A stretch of DNA of 21,046 bases, taken from NCBI GenBank assembly GCA_023387235.1, contig JAEWIJ010000225.1:1-21046 (forward strand), given 5' to 3'. The notes under the pieces were generated by a model. The model was not told where the DNA came from. It saw only the letters and a program-made list of their open reading frames with translations, and searched no databases. Every line of letters starts with the position of its first letter. Position 1 is the first letter of the stretch. The DNA is from Pseudomonadota bacterium (lineage in GTDB: Bacteria; Pseudomonadota; Alphaproteobacteria; Rhizobiales; Hyphomicrobiaceae). Shown piece after piece: positions 1-7,230 of this stretch. The translations under genes were made by a program, and so were the position numbers.

Positions 1-614
1 CTCAGCCTCTGATCAACGTCGGGATGCGACGACTGACCCACCGTCCACGGATGATACGCGTGACATCCCTCAATGGGACATAGTTTATACCAATATTAGC
101 CACCATTTAGCCGCTTTTGCTATAAATTCCAAACACAGCATTTGTGCATCATTAATGCAACACCTTGCCCATTCCGACGGCAGCCCTCGCGGAGCCTACG
201 GCTTTCGGGGCAGAACCCCGCCATCCGCCGCCTCCCCCCCCGCCTCGCGCACCCCACACCTATTCGAGATTCGTGCCAGCCTCGCAGATGCAAGTCATTC
301 GGAGCGCTGGCGACATGGCACATGCCGCACCGGCTGCGCGTCGTGTGACAGGCGCCAACGACCGATTGGCTCGACATGAGAGAAGTTGGGGCAGGCGCCG
401 CAATGGCGCGCGGACTGCCGGCGCGGCACAATACCTGTGCTCAATGTGATGAAATGCTATCGCGACCGGCGCCGCCGCTCATCGTGCGAGCGACACCCGC
501 GCAGCGTAGCGCTTTCGACGCGACCGGACGTACGAAGCAGCATCGGAATCAAGACCCGTGCAGCCGAGATGCTCGTCGCTCGATCGGGGCGCGACGGCCG
601 CAAGGCGCAATATT
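1..614. other. Gene-poor left edge, nothing recognised
   Basis: No reading frame here resembles a protein I know; the open frames overlap each other and look like products of high GC. Bases about 80-160 are clearly AT-richer than the rest and include two TTAGCC copies, so they could hold a promoter or a binding site for an AT-preferring regulator, but I find no convincing -35/-10 pair. A small hairpin (CGGGG at 206-210 with CCCCG at 216-220) has no T-run after it on either strand. The stretch lies downstream of the minus-strand sugar transferase and I see no clear terminator for that gene. Confidence 0.5.
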
Positions 615-1469
615 TCAGGCCGCCTGATCGATCTTGAACACTGCGGGAACGGTCTGCGCGAGGATCACGAGATCCCAGCCGATCGACCACTTGCGCACGT
701 ACTCCGCGTCCAGCTTGACGCGTTCGCCGTAGCTGACCTGGCTGCGGCCGCTCACCTGCCAGGAGCCGGTGACACCGGGCCGGGCCCTCAGGTACTCGTG
801 CGCATGGGCACCGTAGCGCTCGAGCTCCTCGGTAACGATCGGCCGCGGTCCAACGCAGCTCATGTCGCCGATCAGGATATTCAGGAGCTGCGGCAACTCG
901 TCGATGCTCGTCTTTCTCAGGAATGACCCGAACTTGGTGACCCGAGGGTCCTTGGTCAGCTTGCGGCTCCGGCGCCACTCCTCTGCCGCGGCCGGATTGG
1001 CCGCCAGATACTGCCGCAGGACCTCGTCGCCGTTTGCCACCATCGTCCGGAACTTCAGGCAATCGAAAGAGCGCCCCGCAAAGCCCACGCGCCGATGGCG
1101 ATAGATGACGGGACCGCCCATGCAGAGCTTAACGGCAAGCGCGGTGAGCAGCAAAACGGGCGACAGCAGCACCCCGAGCGTCGCGGCGACGACAAGGTCG
1201 ACCACGCGCTTGCGGCGGCCGCCGACCGGCGTCATGCCGAACTCGTCGGTCGGCTCGCCGAAACCGAAGCCGCCGCCGGACGAGCGATGGAGGCCATGGA
1301 GGCCGTGCTCGGCTTCTACGGCTGACTCTCGGCGGACGCCTTGGGCTGCATCAAAACGAGATTTGGCGGTCAGCCATCCAGAAAATAGACGGAGGACCTT
1401 GATATCTTTTGAGACAGCATTGCCTGTTCGCGCGACCGCCACAAGGTCGCGCGGAGAAACCATTGACAT
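615..1469 (-). CDS. ExoY/WcaJ-type initiating sugar transferase (bacterial sugar transferase family)
   Basis: Predicted inner-membrane phosphoglycosyl transferase that moves a sugar-1-phosphate from a UDP-sugar to undecaprenyl phosphate, the first step of exo- or capsular polysaccharide assembly. Numbered from the chosen start (284 aa): a basic stretch then one hydrophobic segment (about 88-115), GPVIYRHRRVGF (119-130), CLKFRTM (137-143), DELPQLLNILIGDMSCVGPRP (split over 190-210) and RPGVTGSWQVSGR (230-242). These are the family's hallmark blocks, including the acidic residue before LPQL. I chose the ATG at 1469 because GGGAGCGAGAG lies just upstream; the frame stays open to 1598, so a longer form is possible, and ATG 1463 is also close. 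The core family is about 220 aa, so some 80 residues of low-complexity N-terminus are extra. It is divergent from the export gene at 2445. The sugar transferred cannot be told from sequence. Confidence 0.9.
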   Translation of the reverse strand: MSMVSPRDLVAVARTGNAVSKDIKVLRLFSGWLTAKSRFDAAQGVRRESAVEAEHGLHGLHRSSGGGFGFGEPTDEFGMTPVGGRRKRVVDLVVAATLGVLLSPVLLLTALAVKLCMGGPVIYRHRRVGFAGRSFDCLKFRTMVANGDEVLRQYLAANPAAAEEWRRSRKLTKDPRVTKFGSFLRKTSIDELPQLLNILIGDMSCVGPRPIVTEELERYGAHAHEYLRARPGVTGSWQVSGRSQVSYGERVKLDAEYVRKWSIGWDLVILAQTVPAVFKIDQAA

Positions 1470-1486
1470 TAGAATAGCTCTCGCTC

Positions 1487-1516
1487 CCGTGACCTCATTG
1501 ACCGGGTGCGTCACGG
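1487..1516. promoter_or_regulatory. Inverted repeat upstream of the sugar transferase
   Basis: CCGTGAC (1487-1493) and GTCACGG (1510-1516) are perfect inverted copies separated by 16 bases. The repeat ends 17 bases before the chosen ATG of the minus-strand sugar transferase. It could be an operator or a hairpin in the mRNA leader. It would be partly inside the coding region if the longer start at 1598 were used. Confidence 0.3.
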
Positions 1517-1680
1517 TGATGTCGTTGTCCGATATTGCGCCGCACCTGCACAATCTCCGCAAAGGGCGTACCAAGTGGGCGATGTGGCATTCGCGCATAA
1601 GCCAAATGAACTAGTGGCTGCGCGGAAGTTTGCGCTTCCTGGCGAGGGCGCGGCGGAATTCCGTACGACTCGCGCGTCGC

Positions 1681-2161
1681 TTCTCTGCGGCGAGAGAACG
1701 CGTCCCTGCTCGCTTCGGCACGGATGCTGTGCCGAATTCAAGCGCTGACGCTTGTGTTGCGTGTGTCGCTTTGGGATGGGCGATAGCCGCGCGAGGTCGC
1801 CTCGATGCAACTGCGCAATAGCAAAGTGGCGGCGTGCCGATTTGATGCGACTGGCGCGAGTGCTGCTTCAAAGCAAGACGATGGTGGCTCGTCGCGCGCG
1901 CTGTCGCCACCGCGCCGCGCGCCTTCGGTCGCGCGCGTCGCCTTGCGTGATCTGTTGTCTTTGTGGCTTTGGCGCGCATGCGATCATGAACTCGCCGAGC
2001 GAGTTGAGATGCACATGCGTGCGCAGGCATCGTTTGGCGTGTATTTGGCGAAGAACTCGGCGATCGAGCGTTGTGTCGGACTGCCTCATGCACACGGCGT
2101 CGGGCGGTTTCGGTAGTCGTAAGGCGTAGGTTCGAATACGCCTTTCGATCTACGATTTTTT
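1681..2161 (+). ncRNA. Candidate structured non-coding transcript (speculative)
   Basis: The stretch contains perfect hairpins TTCTCT/AGAGAA (1681-1698), TTCGGCAC/GTGCCGAA (1714-1736), CAAGCG/CGCTTG (1739-1754) and AACTCGC/GCGAGTT (1989-2005), and ends at a strong plus-strand intrinsic terminator. No plus-strand coding region lies upstream that would need this terminator. A plus-strand RNA ending near 2161 would explain both. The 5' end is unknown; 1681 is only the first hairpin. I recognise no RNA family. It could equally be a decayed gene or a terminator insulating the export gene from read-through. Confidence 0.25.
2113..2161 (+). terminator. Rho-independent terminator
   Basis: Hairpin arms are GTAG (2113-2116), TCG (2117-2119) and AAGGCGTA (2121-2128), pairing with TACGCCTT (2137-2144), CGA (2146-2148) and CTAC (2150-2153). 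There is a single T/T mismatch (2120/2145) and one bulged T (2149). The loop is GGTTCGAA (2129-2136). GA and then six T (2156-2161) follow directly. The T-run is only on the plus-strand 3' side, so the terminator acts on rightward transcripts. The nearest gene on the left is on the other strand, so what it terminates is unknown. Confidence 0.75.
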
Positions 2162-2444
2162 GCGCTGCACCCCACTCGGCTACGACGTCGCATCCTTATA
2201 GTGAGGTGGGGCAAAAGTGAGCGCGTGCTATGGTGCGTGTTGAGATCGACTTTCCAGTTCGATTCGAGTGCGGACGGACGGATCGTGAAGGCGGGTTTCT
2301 TGCCGAGGCTGATCGTTTCAGAGTGCACCGCGGTCGCAACAAGGTTTGGGACTGTCGGCGAGACGGATGCAGCAATGACTGGCACGAAACTCGCATACGG
2401 CAAGTAGAGAATTAAGCGCAGGACTACGCGGGAATTCCTGAGCC

Positions 2445-4046
2445 ATGTCAGACCTCCATAAGTATTGCGGCCAGCCTCTAGCAGGCGCCAAGGATCTCAG
2501 CGGTGAGCGCGAGCACGATCGCAGAGGTGCCTATGTGCCGCGCCTCCTGGCGCACGCGGGCTCAGGCATCGCCATGGCGGCGGTGATCGCTGCCTGCCTT
2601 GCGCTGCAGCCGGCACCTGCAGCTGCTTCGGAGCCTCCTAAGGCCGAGGCGGCGGAAGCGGCGGGAGACACGAGCGCGACGGGAGATGCGTACCGTCTCG
2701 GCATGAGCGACAAGCTTCGCATTCAGGTCTTCGAGTGGCGCCCGGCGCGCGACGAGCTGTTCACCTGGACTGCGCTGAACCAAGTGTACACGATCGACAC
2801 CGCAGGTTCGCTGTCTCTGCCGCTGCTCGGTCAGGTCAAGGCTGCCGGCTACACGACGACGGAGCTGGCGACGCTGATCTCGCACAAGCTCGCGAAGCGG
2901 CTGAACCTCGGCGCGGTGCCTCACGCCACCGTCGAGGTGACCGAGTTTCGACCGATCTTCATCACGGGGCACGTCGAGAAGTCGGGCGAGTATTCATTCA
3001 CGCCCGGCATGACGGTGCTGCAGGCTGTCAGCCGCGGCGGCGGTTTCTACAAGGGTGGCGCCACCAACCAGCGGCTCGAGCGCGAGTTCCTGACCGTATC
3101 CGGCACGTACGACCGGCTCCTTCAGGAGCGTGAGCGGTTGGTTGTGCGCAAGGCGAGACTCGAGGCAGAGCTTGCGCTCGCCGACCGCATTGCGTTCCCC
3201 GCCGAGCTGCGCATGACGCGCCGTCCTTATAAGGTGGAGTTCACGGCTTCGCTCATGGCGAAGGAGCAGAGCGTTTTCGAGCTCCGCCGTAAGGCATACG
3301 AGACGCAGGTCACTGCGCTTCATCAGCTTCAGAGCTTCCTCGAGCAGGAAGTGGATACGATCGCCAAGCGTCTCGACTCGCATCAGGTCCAGATCGATCT
3401 CCTGAAGTCCGAGCTGAGCGGCATCGAGCACCTCACGGATCGGGGGCTCGCCACGCAGCCGCGCCTGCTTGCCATGAAGCGCAATCTCGCCCAGCTCGAG
3501 GGCGACAGGCTGCGTCTCGAGAGCGAGCGCACGCGGGCCCGGCAGGAAGTCAGCCGCGTGACGCTGTCGAAGATCGATTATGACAACAAGCGCGCCAACG
3601 AACTCACGGTCGAGCTTCAGCAGACCGAATCGCGCCTTCAGCAGGTCGTTCAGGAAGCTGCCGTCAACGAACAGCTTCTCATCGAAACACGGAGCCAGGC
3701 GGCGGCCGCACCCGGCGGTCTGACTTTGGCGTCCACTGGCCTTTTCGGTTCGGAGGCGGCCAGCGGGCCGGCGGTGACCTTCACGATTGCCCGTCAGGTC
3801 AAGGGTGGCGTGATCGAGATCGACGCCACCGAGGCAACGCAGCTCCAGCCGGGTGACACGATCAAGGTCAACATGACCGCGACGCCGTTTGCCGCTGGCA
3901 ACGGTGACCTGGAGATTGGTGTGCCTGGTGGCGCGGCGGCCCGGCGTTCGCTTCCTGCGGCCACGACGGTCGAGCCTCCGCGTGCGCCCGACAGGGCCGC
4001 CGTCCGCCCGATCCGGACCGGCGACGGCTCAACGATCAGCCGGTGA
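2445..4046 (+). CDS. ExoF/Wza-type polysaccharide export protein
   Basis: Predicted periplasmic/outer-membrane polysaccharide export (OPX) protein that helps the finished chain cross the envelope. It has 533 aa. A long polar N-terminus is followed by a hydrophobic segment (about 41-58) and an Ala-rich stretch ending APAAA-SEPP near 62, consistent with a signal peptide. The Poly_export domain spans about 82-165 (YRLGMSDKLRIQVFEW at 83-98, then SLSLPLLGQV). An SLBB-like block follows at 168-205 (IFITGHVEKSGEYSF, then TVLQAVSRGGGF). Residues about 221-415 are rich in Glu, Arg, Leu and Gln and are a likely coiled coil. A second small SLBB-like piece is at 444-476 (QLQPGDTIKV). This order fits the ExoF subgroup rather than short Wza lipoproteins, and no lipobox is seen. 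The ribosome site before ATG 2445 is weak; ATG 2574 is an alternative that would leave just the signal sequence. It may be co-transcribed with the operon at 4487, but two hairpins intervene. Confidence 0.9.
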   Translation: MSDLHKYCGQPLAGAKDLSGEREHDRRGAYVPRLLAHAGSGIAMAAVIAACLALQPAPAAASEPPKAEAAEAAGDTSATGDAYRLGMSDKLRIQVFEWRPARDELFTWTALNQVYTIDTAGSLSLPLLGQVKAAGYTTTELATLISHKLAKRLNLGAVPHATVEVTEFRPIFITGHVEKSGEYSFTPGMTVLQAVSRGGGFYKGGATNQRLEREFLTVSGTYDRLLQERERLVVRKARLEAELALADRIAFPAELRMTRRPYKVEFTASLMAKEQSVFELRRKAYETQVTALHQLQSFLEQEVDTIAKRLDSHQVQIDLLKSELSGIEHLTDRGLATQPRLLAMKRNLAQLEGDRLRLESERTRARQEVSRVTLSKIDYDNKRANELTVELQQTESRLQQVVQEAAVNEQLLIETRSQAAAAPGGLTLASTGLFGSEAASGPAVTFTIARQVKGGVIEIDATEATQLQPGDTIKVNMTATPFAAGNGDLEIGVPGGAAARRSLPAATTVEPPRAPDRAAVRPIRTGDGSTISR

Positions 4047-4095
4047 TCCTGGAAGAATTTTGAAGGACGGTCGAGCGTCGAGATGGGGAGGTCAG

Positions 4096-4129
4096 TCAGG
4101 TAGCTGCAAGCATCTAGGCAGCTACTTGA
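4096..4129 (+). other. Strong hairpin after the export gene
   Basis: TCAGGTAGCTGC (4096-4107) pairs with GCAGCTACTTGA (4118-4129) in a 12-bp stem with one G-T pair and a 10-base loop. No T-run follows, so it is not a standard intrinsic terminator. It lies 50 bases after the stop of the export gene. It may protect the mRNA 3' end or regulate read-through into the sugar operon. Confidence 0.45.
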
Positions 4130-4185
4130 GTATCGAGCTCGGAAGTTGTGACCTGTGGGGGTTGGGGCCTGATATCAGCGCAAGG

Positions 4186-4230
4186 CCGTGAAGCTGACGG
4201 TACCATCAGGGGCGTCTCTTCACGGTTTCT
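4186..4230 (+). terminator. Possible intrinsic terminator or attenuator
   Basis: CCGTGAAG (4186-4193) pairs perfectly with CTTCACGG (4218-4225), and an inner CTGA/TCAG helix (4194-4197 and 4206-4209) stacks on the 5' side. TTTCT follows the stem. The loop is large and the T-run is broken, so termination may be partial. It sits between the export gene and the sugar operon, where it could end the former or attenuate the latter. Confidence 0.4.
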
Positions 4231-4351
4231 TCATGCTCCGGACCCCTCAGTTCCTCAGCGCGCATCCGTGCCGGCAGCCCTTCATCGCCATGCCTTCGTT
4301 CAGGGGGTGAGGGGGCCCAGGTGTGAGCGTCTTTGCCGGACCGGCTCAGCG

Positions 4352-4441
4352 ATGTATTTTGTTGACGTTGAGCAGCAGTACTGCCGCACGTCGGCGCCCT
4401 TTAGCCCGATAGATTTTGAGGACATTGATTATGTTGGCTAA
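4352..4441 (+). CDS. Possible small ORF or leader peptide, 29 aa
   Basis: ATG at 4352 opens a 29-codon frame with stop TAA at 4439-4441, 45 bases before the acyltransferase start. The peptide is acidic, beginning MYFVDVEQQYC and ending DFEDIDYVG. The upstream sequence has no good ribosome site. Its codons are AT-richer than those of the neighbours. It could be a leader peptide of the sugar operon or chance; no family is recognised. A longer frame in the same phase begins at 4148 but overlaps the hairpin at 4186 and looks less likely. Confidence 0.2.
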   Translation: MYFVDVEQQYCRTSAPFSPIDFEDIDYVG

Positions 4442-4486
4442 GGTGCGCACGCGTGGGCGCCGGGCCCGAGCTTGAGGAGCAGAGGC

Positions 4487-4990
4487 ATGGCCATTGCCGA
4501 GTCCGTTGAACTAGGCCGCAATGTCAGGATCTATCACCCCGACCAGGTTAATCTTTACGGATGTACTATTGGCGATGATACCCGGATAGGCTCGTTCGTC
4601 GAAATCCAGAAAGGCGCCGAAATCGGCGCGCGCTGCAAGATCTCATCACATTCATTCATTTGCGAGGGCGTACGCATAGAGGACGAGGTATTTGTCGGCC
4701 ATGGGGTCATGTTTACCAATGACCTTCACCCCCGCGCCGCGAACCTGGATGGCACGCCGCAGAGCGAGGCCGACTGGGTAGTCGTGAAGACCCTTGTAAA
4801 AAAAGGTGCGAGCATCGGCAGCAATGCCACGATTCTTGCAGGGATAACGATTGGAGCGGGTGCGCTGGTCGCAGCCGGCGCAGTCGTCACCAGGGACGTG
4901 GCCGATGGTGACGTTGTCGCAGGGGTGCCCGCTCGCCCAATCGGCGGCAGGATTGGTAACAGTTCTGGAGCATCATCGCCACGCGTCTAG
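4487..4990 (+). CDS. Left-handed beta-helix N-acyltransferase (WbpD/WlbB/QdtC type)
   Basis: Predicted cytoplasmic transferase, probably using acetyl-CoA, that N-acylates the 3-amino group of a nucleotide-linked amino sugar. The 167 aa consist almost entirely of hexapeptide repeats: GCTIGD, TRIGSFVEI, AEIGARCKISSHSFI, VRIEDEVFVGHGVMFTND (63-80), ASIGSNATILAGI and TIGAGALVAAGAVV, ending in AGVPARPIG. The SHSFICEG plus GHGVMFTND pattern is characteristic of the WbpD/QdtC subgroup, as opposed to serine or maltose acetyltransferases. ATG 4487 is chosen because GAGGAG (4474-4479) sits 7 bases upstream; an in-frame TTG at 4472 lies inside this ribosome site. It is the first gene of the operon; the dehydrogenase and aminotransferase of the same presumed pathway follow at once. 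The exact sugar and acyl group are not determined. Confidence 0.85.
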   Translation: MAIAESVELGRNVRIYHPDQVNLYGCTIGDDTRIGSFVEIQKGAEIGARCKISSHSFICEGVRIEDEVFVGHGVMFTNDLHPRAANLDGTPQSEADWVVVKTLVKKGASIGSNATILAGITIGAGALVAAGAVVTRDVADGDVVAGVPARPIGGRIGNSSGASSPRV

Positions 4991-5020
4991 TCTGAGTGCG
5001 TCCTGGGAAGCGTTAATCGA

Positions 5021-6043
5021 ATGATTAGTATTGGCGTAGTCGGTTACGGGTACTGGGGCCCCAACCTGGTCCGAAATTTTGCGGAGCTTCCCGGCGCAAA
5101 ACTGGCGGCCGTGGCGGATCTCGATCAGCGCCAGCTCAAGCTGGTAGGGCAGCGCTATCCGGGCGTCGCCACGACGACGGATCTCCAGGACATTCTTCGC
5201 AATCCGAAGATCGACGCCGTGGCGATCGCAACGCCGGTTTCGACACACTTCGAGATCGCGATGGCGGCGCTCCGGGCCGGCAAGCACGTCTGGCTCGCCA
5301 AGCCGATGACAGAGACCTCGCTGCAGGCGCGGCAACTCGTCGACGAGGCCGAGAAGCGCAAACGCGTTCTGCTTGTCGACCACACGTTCGTCTATACGGG
5401 CTCCATCCGGAAGATCGCCGAGGTCGTCCAGTCCCAGCAGATGGGGCAGCTCTACTACTACGACTCGATCCGTGTGAATCTCGGGCTGTTCCAGCGCGAC
5501 GTTAACGTGATCTCGGACCTCGCGGCCCACGATTTCTCCATTCTCGACCATCTGATCAGCGAGAAGCCCGTGGCCGTCTCGGCGGCAGGATCGCACCATT
5601 TCCGCGGCACGCCGGAGAACCTCGCCTACATAACGCTCTTCTACGACTCCGGCCTGATCGCCCACGTCAACGTGAGCTGGCTCGCCCCCGTGAAAGTCCG
5701 TCAAATTCTGATCGGCGGCAGCGAGAGGATGATCACGTACAACGATCTCGAGCCGAGCGAGAAGGTCAAGATCTACGACAAGGGCATCAGCTTCACCGAC
5801 GATCCCCGGCAAATCCAGGAGATGCGCGTCGGGTATCGCATCGGCGACATGTGGGCCCCGAAGCTCGATGGCACCGAAGCCCTCCGGGTCGAAGGCGACC
5901 ACTTCGTCAGCTGCATAACGGGCGGCACGCCGCCGCGCACCGACGGCAGGTCCGGCCAGCGCGTGGTCGAGCTTATTGAGGCGGCGACCAGCTCGATGCG
6001 CGGAAAAGGCGAGACGATCCATTTGCAGCGGCGAGGAGATTGA
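5021..6043 (+). CDS. Gfo/Idh/MocA-family sugar dehydrogenase
   Basis: Predicted NAD(P)-dependent oxidoreductase. In WbpB/WlbA-type pathways it oxidises C3 of a UDP-sugar so that an aminotransferase can add nitrogen. It has 340 aa, normal for the family. The N-terminal Rossmann fold has GVVGYGYWGPN (5-15) as dinucleotide-binding loop and an acidic residue in VADLD (31-35). The usual Glu-Lys-Pro motif reads LAKPM (92-96): the lysine is kept (K94) but the glutamate is alanine. DLAAHDFSILDHL (166-178) supplies the expected histidine (H170). The C-terminal half is the alpha/beta substrate domain. GGGAAG lies about 10 bases before ATG 5021. Its stop is 2 bases before the next start, so the dehydrogenase and aminotransferase are co-translated neighbours. 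Pathway assignment is by context; substrate is unproven. Confidence 0.88.
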   Translation: MISIGVVGYGYWGPNLVRNFAELPGAKLAAVADLDQRQLKLVGQRYPGVATTTDLQDILRNPKIDAVAIATPVSTHFEIAMAALRAGKHVWLAKPMTETSLQARQLVDEAEKRKRVLLVDHTFVYTGSIRKIAEVVQSQQMGQLYYYDSIRVNLGLFQRDVNVISDLAAHDFSILDHLISEKPVAVSAAGSHHFRGTPENLAYITLFYDSGLIAHVNVSWLAPVKVRQILIGGSERMITYNDLEPSEKVKIYDKGISFTDDPRQIQEMRVGYRIGDMWAPKLDGTEALRVEGDHFVSCITGGTPPRTDGRSGQRVVELIEAATSSMRGKGETIHLQRRGD

Positions 6044-6045
6044 GC

Positions 6046-7176
6046 ATGGCCGTTCCTTTCGTGGATCTGAAGGCACAGTACCTCTCGATCAAATCCGAGG
6101 TCGATGCCGCCATTCAGGGCGTACTGGACTCCTGCCAGTTCACGCTGGGCCAGGAAGTGGCGGCATTCGAGGAAGAGTTCGCGGCCTACAGCGCCAGCAA
6201 ATTCGGATTGGGCGTGAACACCGGCACGAGCGCCTTGCATCTCTCGTTGCTGGCCGCCGGCATCGGGCCCGGAGACGAGGTCATCACCGTCCCGTTCACG
6301 TTCGTTGCGACCGCCTCGGCCATCCACTACACGGGCGCCAAGCCGGTCTTCGTCGATGTGGACCCGGAAACGCTGACGATGGATCCGCAGAAAATCGCGG
6401 CGGCGATCACGCCGAGAACCAAGGCCATCATTCCGGTTCATCTCTATGGTCAGCCGGCGGACATGGATCCGATCATGGCGATCGCTCGCCGCAACGGTCT
6501 CGTCGTGATCGAGGATGCCTGTCAGGCGCACGGCGCGGAGTACAAGGGCCAGCGCGCGGGCAGCATCGGCGACATGGGCTGCTTCAGCTTCTATCCCGGA
6601 AAGAACCTCGGCGCGTACGGCGAAGGCGGGTTGGTCACAACTGACAATCCAGAATTCGCGCGCACCATCCGCATGCTCCGCGATTGGGGCGCGGAGAAAA
6701 AATACCAGCACGTGCTCAAGGGCTACAACTACCGGCTCGAGGGCCTGCAGGGCGCCGTCCTGCGCGTCAAGCTTCGCCATCTCGAAGCCTGGACGGAGGC
6801 GCGCCGTACGGCCGCCACGCGATACGATCGCTTGCTTGCGAACAGTGGGATTGCAAAGCCCACCACTGCCGCCAATGTGCGCCATGTCTATCACATCTAT
6901 GCCGTCCGCACTGGGCAGCGGCAGACGTGGCAGGATCACCTGAATTCACGCGGCATCCAGAGCGGCGTTCATTATCCCTTTCCTGTTCACCTGCTACCGG
7001 CCTATGCCGACCTCGGCTACAAGGTCGGTGATTTCCCCTGCTCCGAGAAGGCGGCGGCCGAGGTTCTCTCGCTGCCGATGTATCCGGAGATTACGGCGCC
7101 GATGCAGGAAGAAGTGGTTCGCGCCGTCCTCGAGGTGAGCCGGGAAACCAGTGGGCTTCAGGCCGCGGCCTCCTGA
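6046..7176 (+). CDS. DegT/DnrJ/EryC1/StrS-family sugar aminotransferase (first copy)
   Basis: Predicted PLP enzyme that transfers an amino group, probably from glutamate, onto a keto-sugar nucleotide. It has 376 aa. MAVPFVDLKAQY at the start, NTGTSALHLSLLAAGIGPGD (58-77), VIEDACQAHGA (154-164, D157 placed to contact the PLP ring nitrogen) and CFSFYPGKNLGAYGEGG (179-195) are diagnostic; K186 should carry the cofactor. The RSVxYH-like late region is present as SGVHYPFPVHL. ATG 6046 has GAGGAG (6033-6038) 7 bases upstream; the in-frame TTG at 6040 overlaps the previous stop and is not needed. With the acyltransferase and dehydrogenase before it, the best reading is the WbpE/WlbC step that makes a 3-amino sugar. 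C3 versus C4 specificity cannot be read from sequence alone. Confidence 0.9.
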   Translation: MAVPFVDLKAQYLSIKSEVDAAIQGVLDSCQFTLGQEVAAFEEEFAAYSASKFGLGVNTGTSALHLSLLAAGIGPGDEVITVPFTFVATASAIHYTGAKPVFVDVDPETLTMDPQKIAAAITPRTKAIIPVHLYGQPADMDPIMAIARRNGLVVIEDACQAHGAEYKGQRAGSIGDMGCFSFYPGKNLGAYGEGGLVTTDNPEFARTIRMLRDWGAEKKYQHVLKGYNYRLEGLQGAVLRVKLRHLEAWTEARRTAATRYDRLLANSGIAKPTTAANVRHVYHIYAVRTGQRQTWQDHLNSRGIQSGVHYPFPVHLLPAYADLGYKVGDFPCSEKAAAEVLSLPMYPEITAPMQEEVVRAVLEVSRETSGLQAAAS

Positions 7177-7230
7177 GTGCCCGGTCGATGAGAGTGACTT
7201 GAGCTTACGTTTGGTGGAGTTCGTAATTCC

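Larger units (their letters stand above)
1600..2444. other. Long intergenic region between divergent polysaccharide genes
   Basis: About 845 bases without a recognisable gene. Frames on both strands are open (for instance about 160 codons on minus, 2093 to 1611) but give Arg/Ala/Ser-rich translations with no domain, typical of GC-rich spurious frames. The left part (1680-2010) contains several short perfect hairpins, and a plus-strand terminator closes the region at 2161. From 2162 to 2444 there is an imperfect CCCCAC/GTGGGG repeat (2170-2175 and 2206-2211) and then the upstream region of the export gene, in which I see no clear promoter. Confidence 0.5.

Noticed and set aside
1611..2093. 160-codon minus-strand open frame in the exoY-exoF gap
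   Set aside because: Translation is Arg/Ala/Ser-rich without domain or ribosome site, overlaps other open frames and several hairpins, and ignores the plus-strand terminator next to it.
2117..2153. tRNA-like T arm (GGTTCGAA between paired arms)
   Set aside because: The T-loop consensus pairs wrongly when set as a tRNA, and no acceptor, D or anticodon arm lies upstream. The T-run makes it a terminator.
2170..2211. CCCCAC/GTGGGG repeat as a terminator or riboswitch
   Set aside because: Six-bp stem with a 30-base loop and no T-run on either strand; no known riboswitch motif seen.
4099..4110. Resemblance to the ops/JUMPstart element (GGTAGC upstream of a polysaccharide operon)
   Set aside because: Only six bases agree, and RfaH-ops control is known mainly from gammaproteobacteria; the bases are part of the 12-bp stem.
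5773..6939. 388-codon frame antisense to the dehydrogenase and first aminotransferase
   Set aside because: It mirrors codon bias of the real genes; the sense frames carry full family motifs and the antisense has none.
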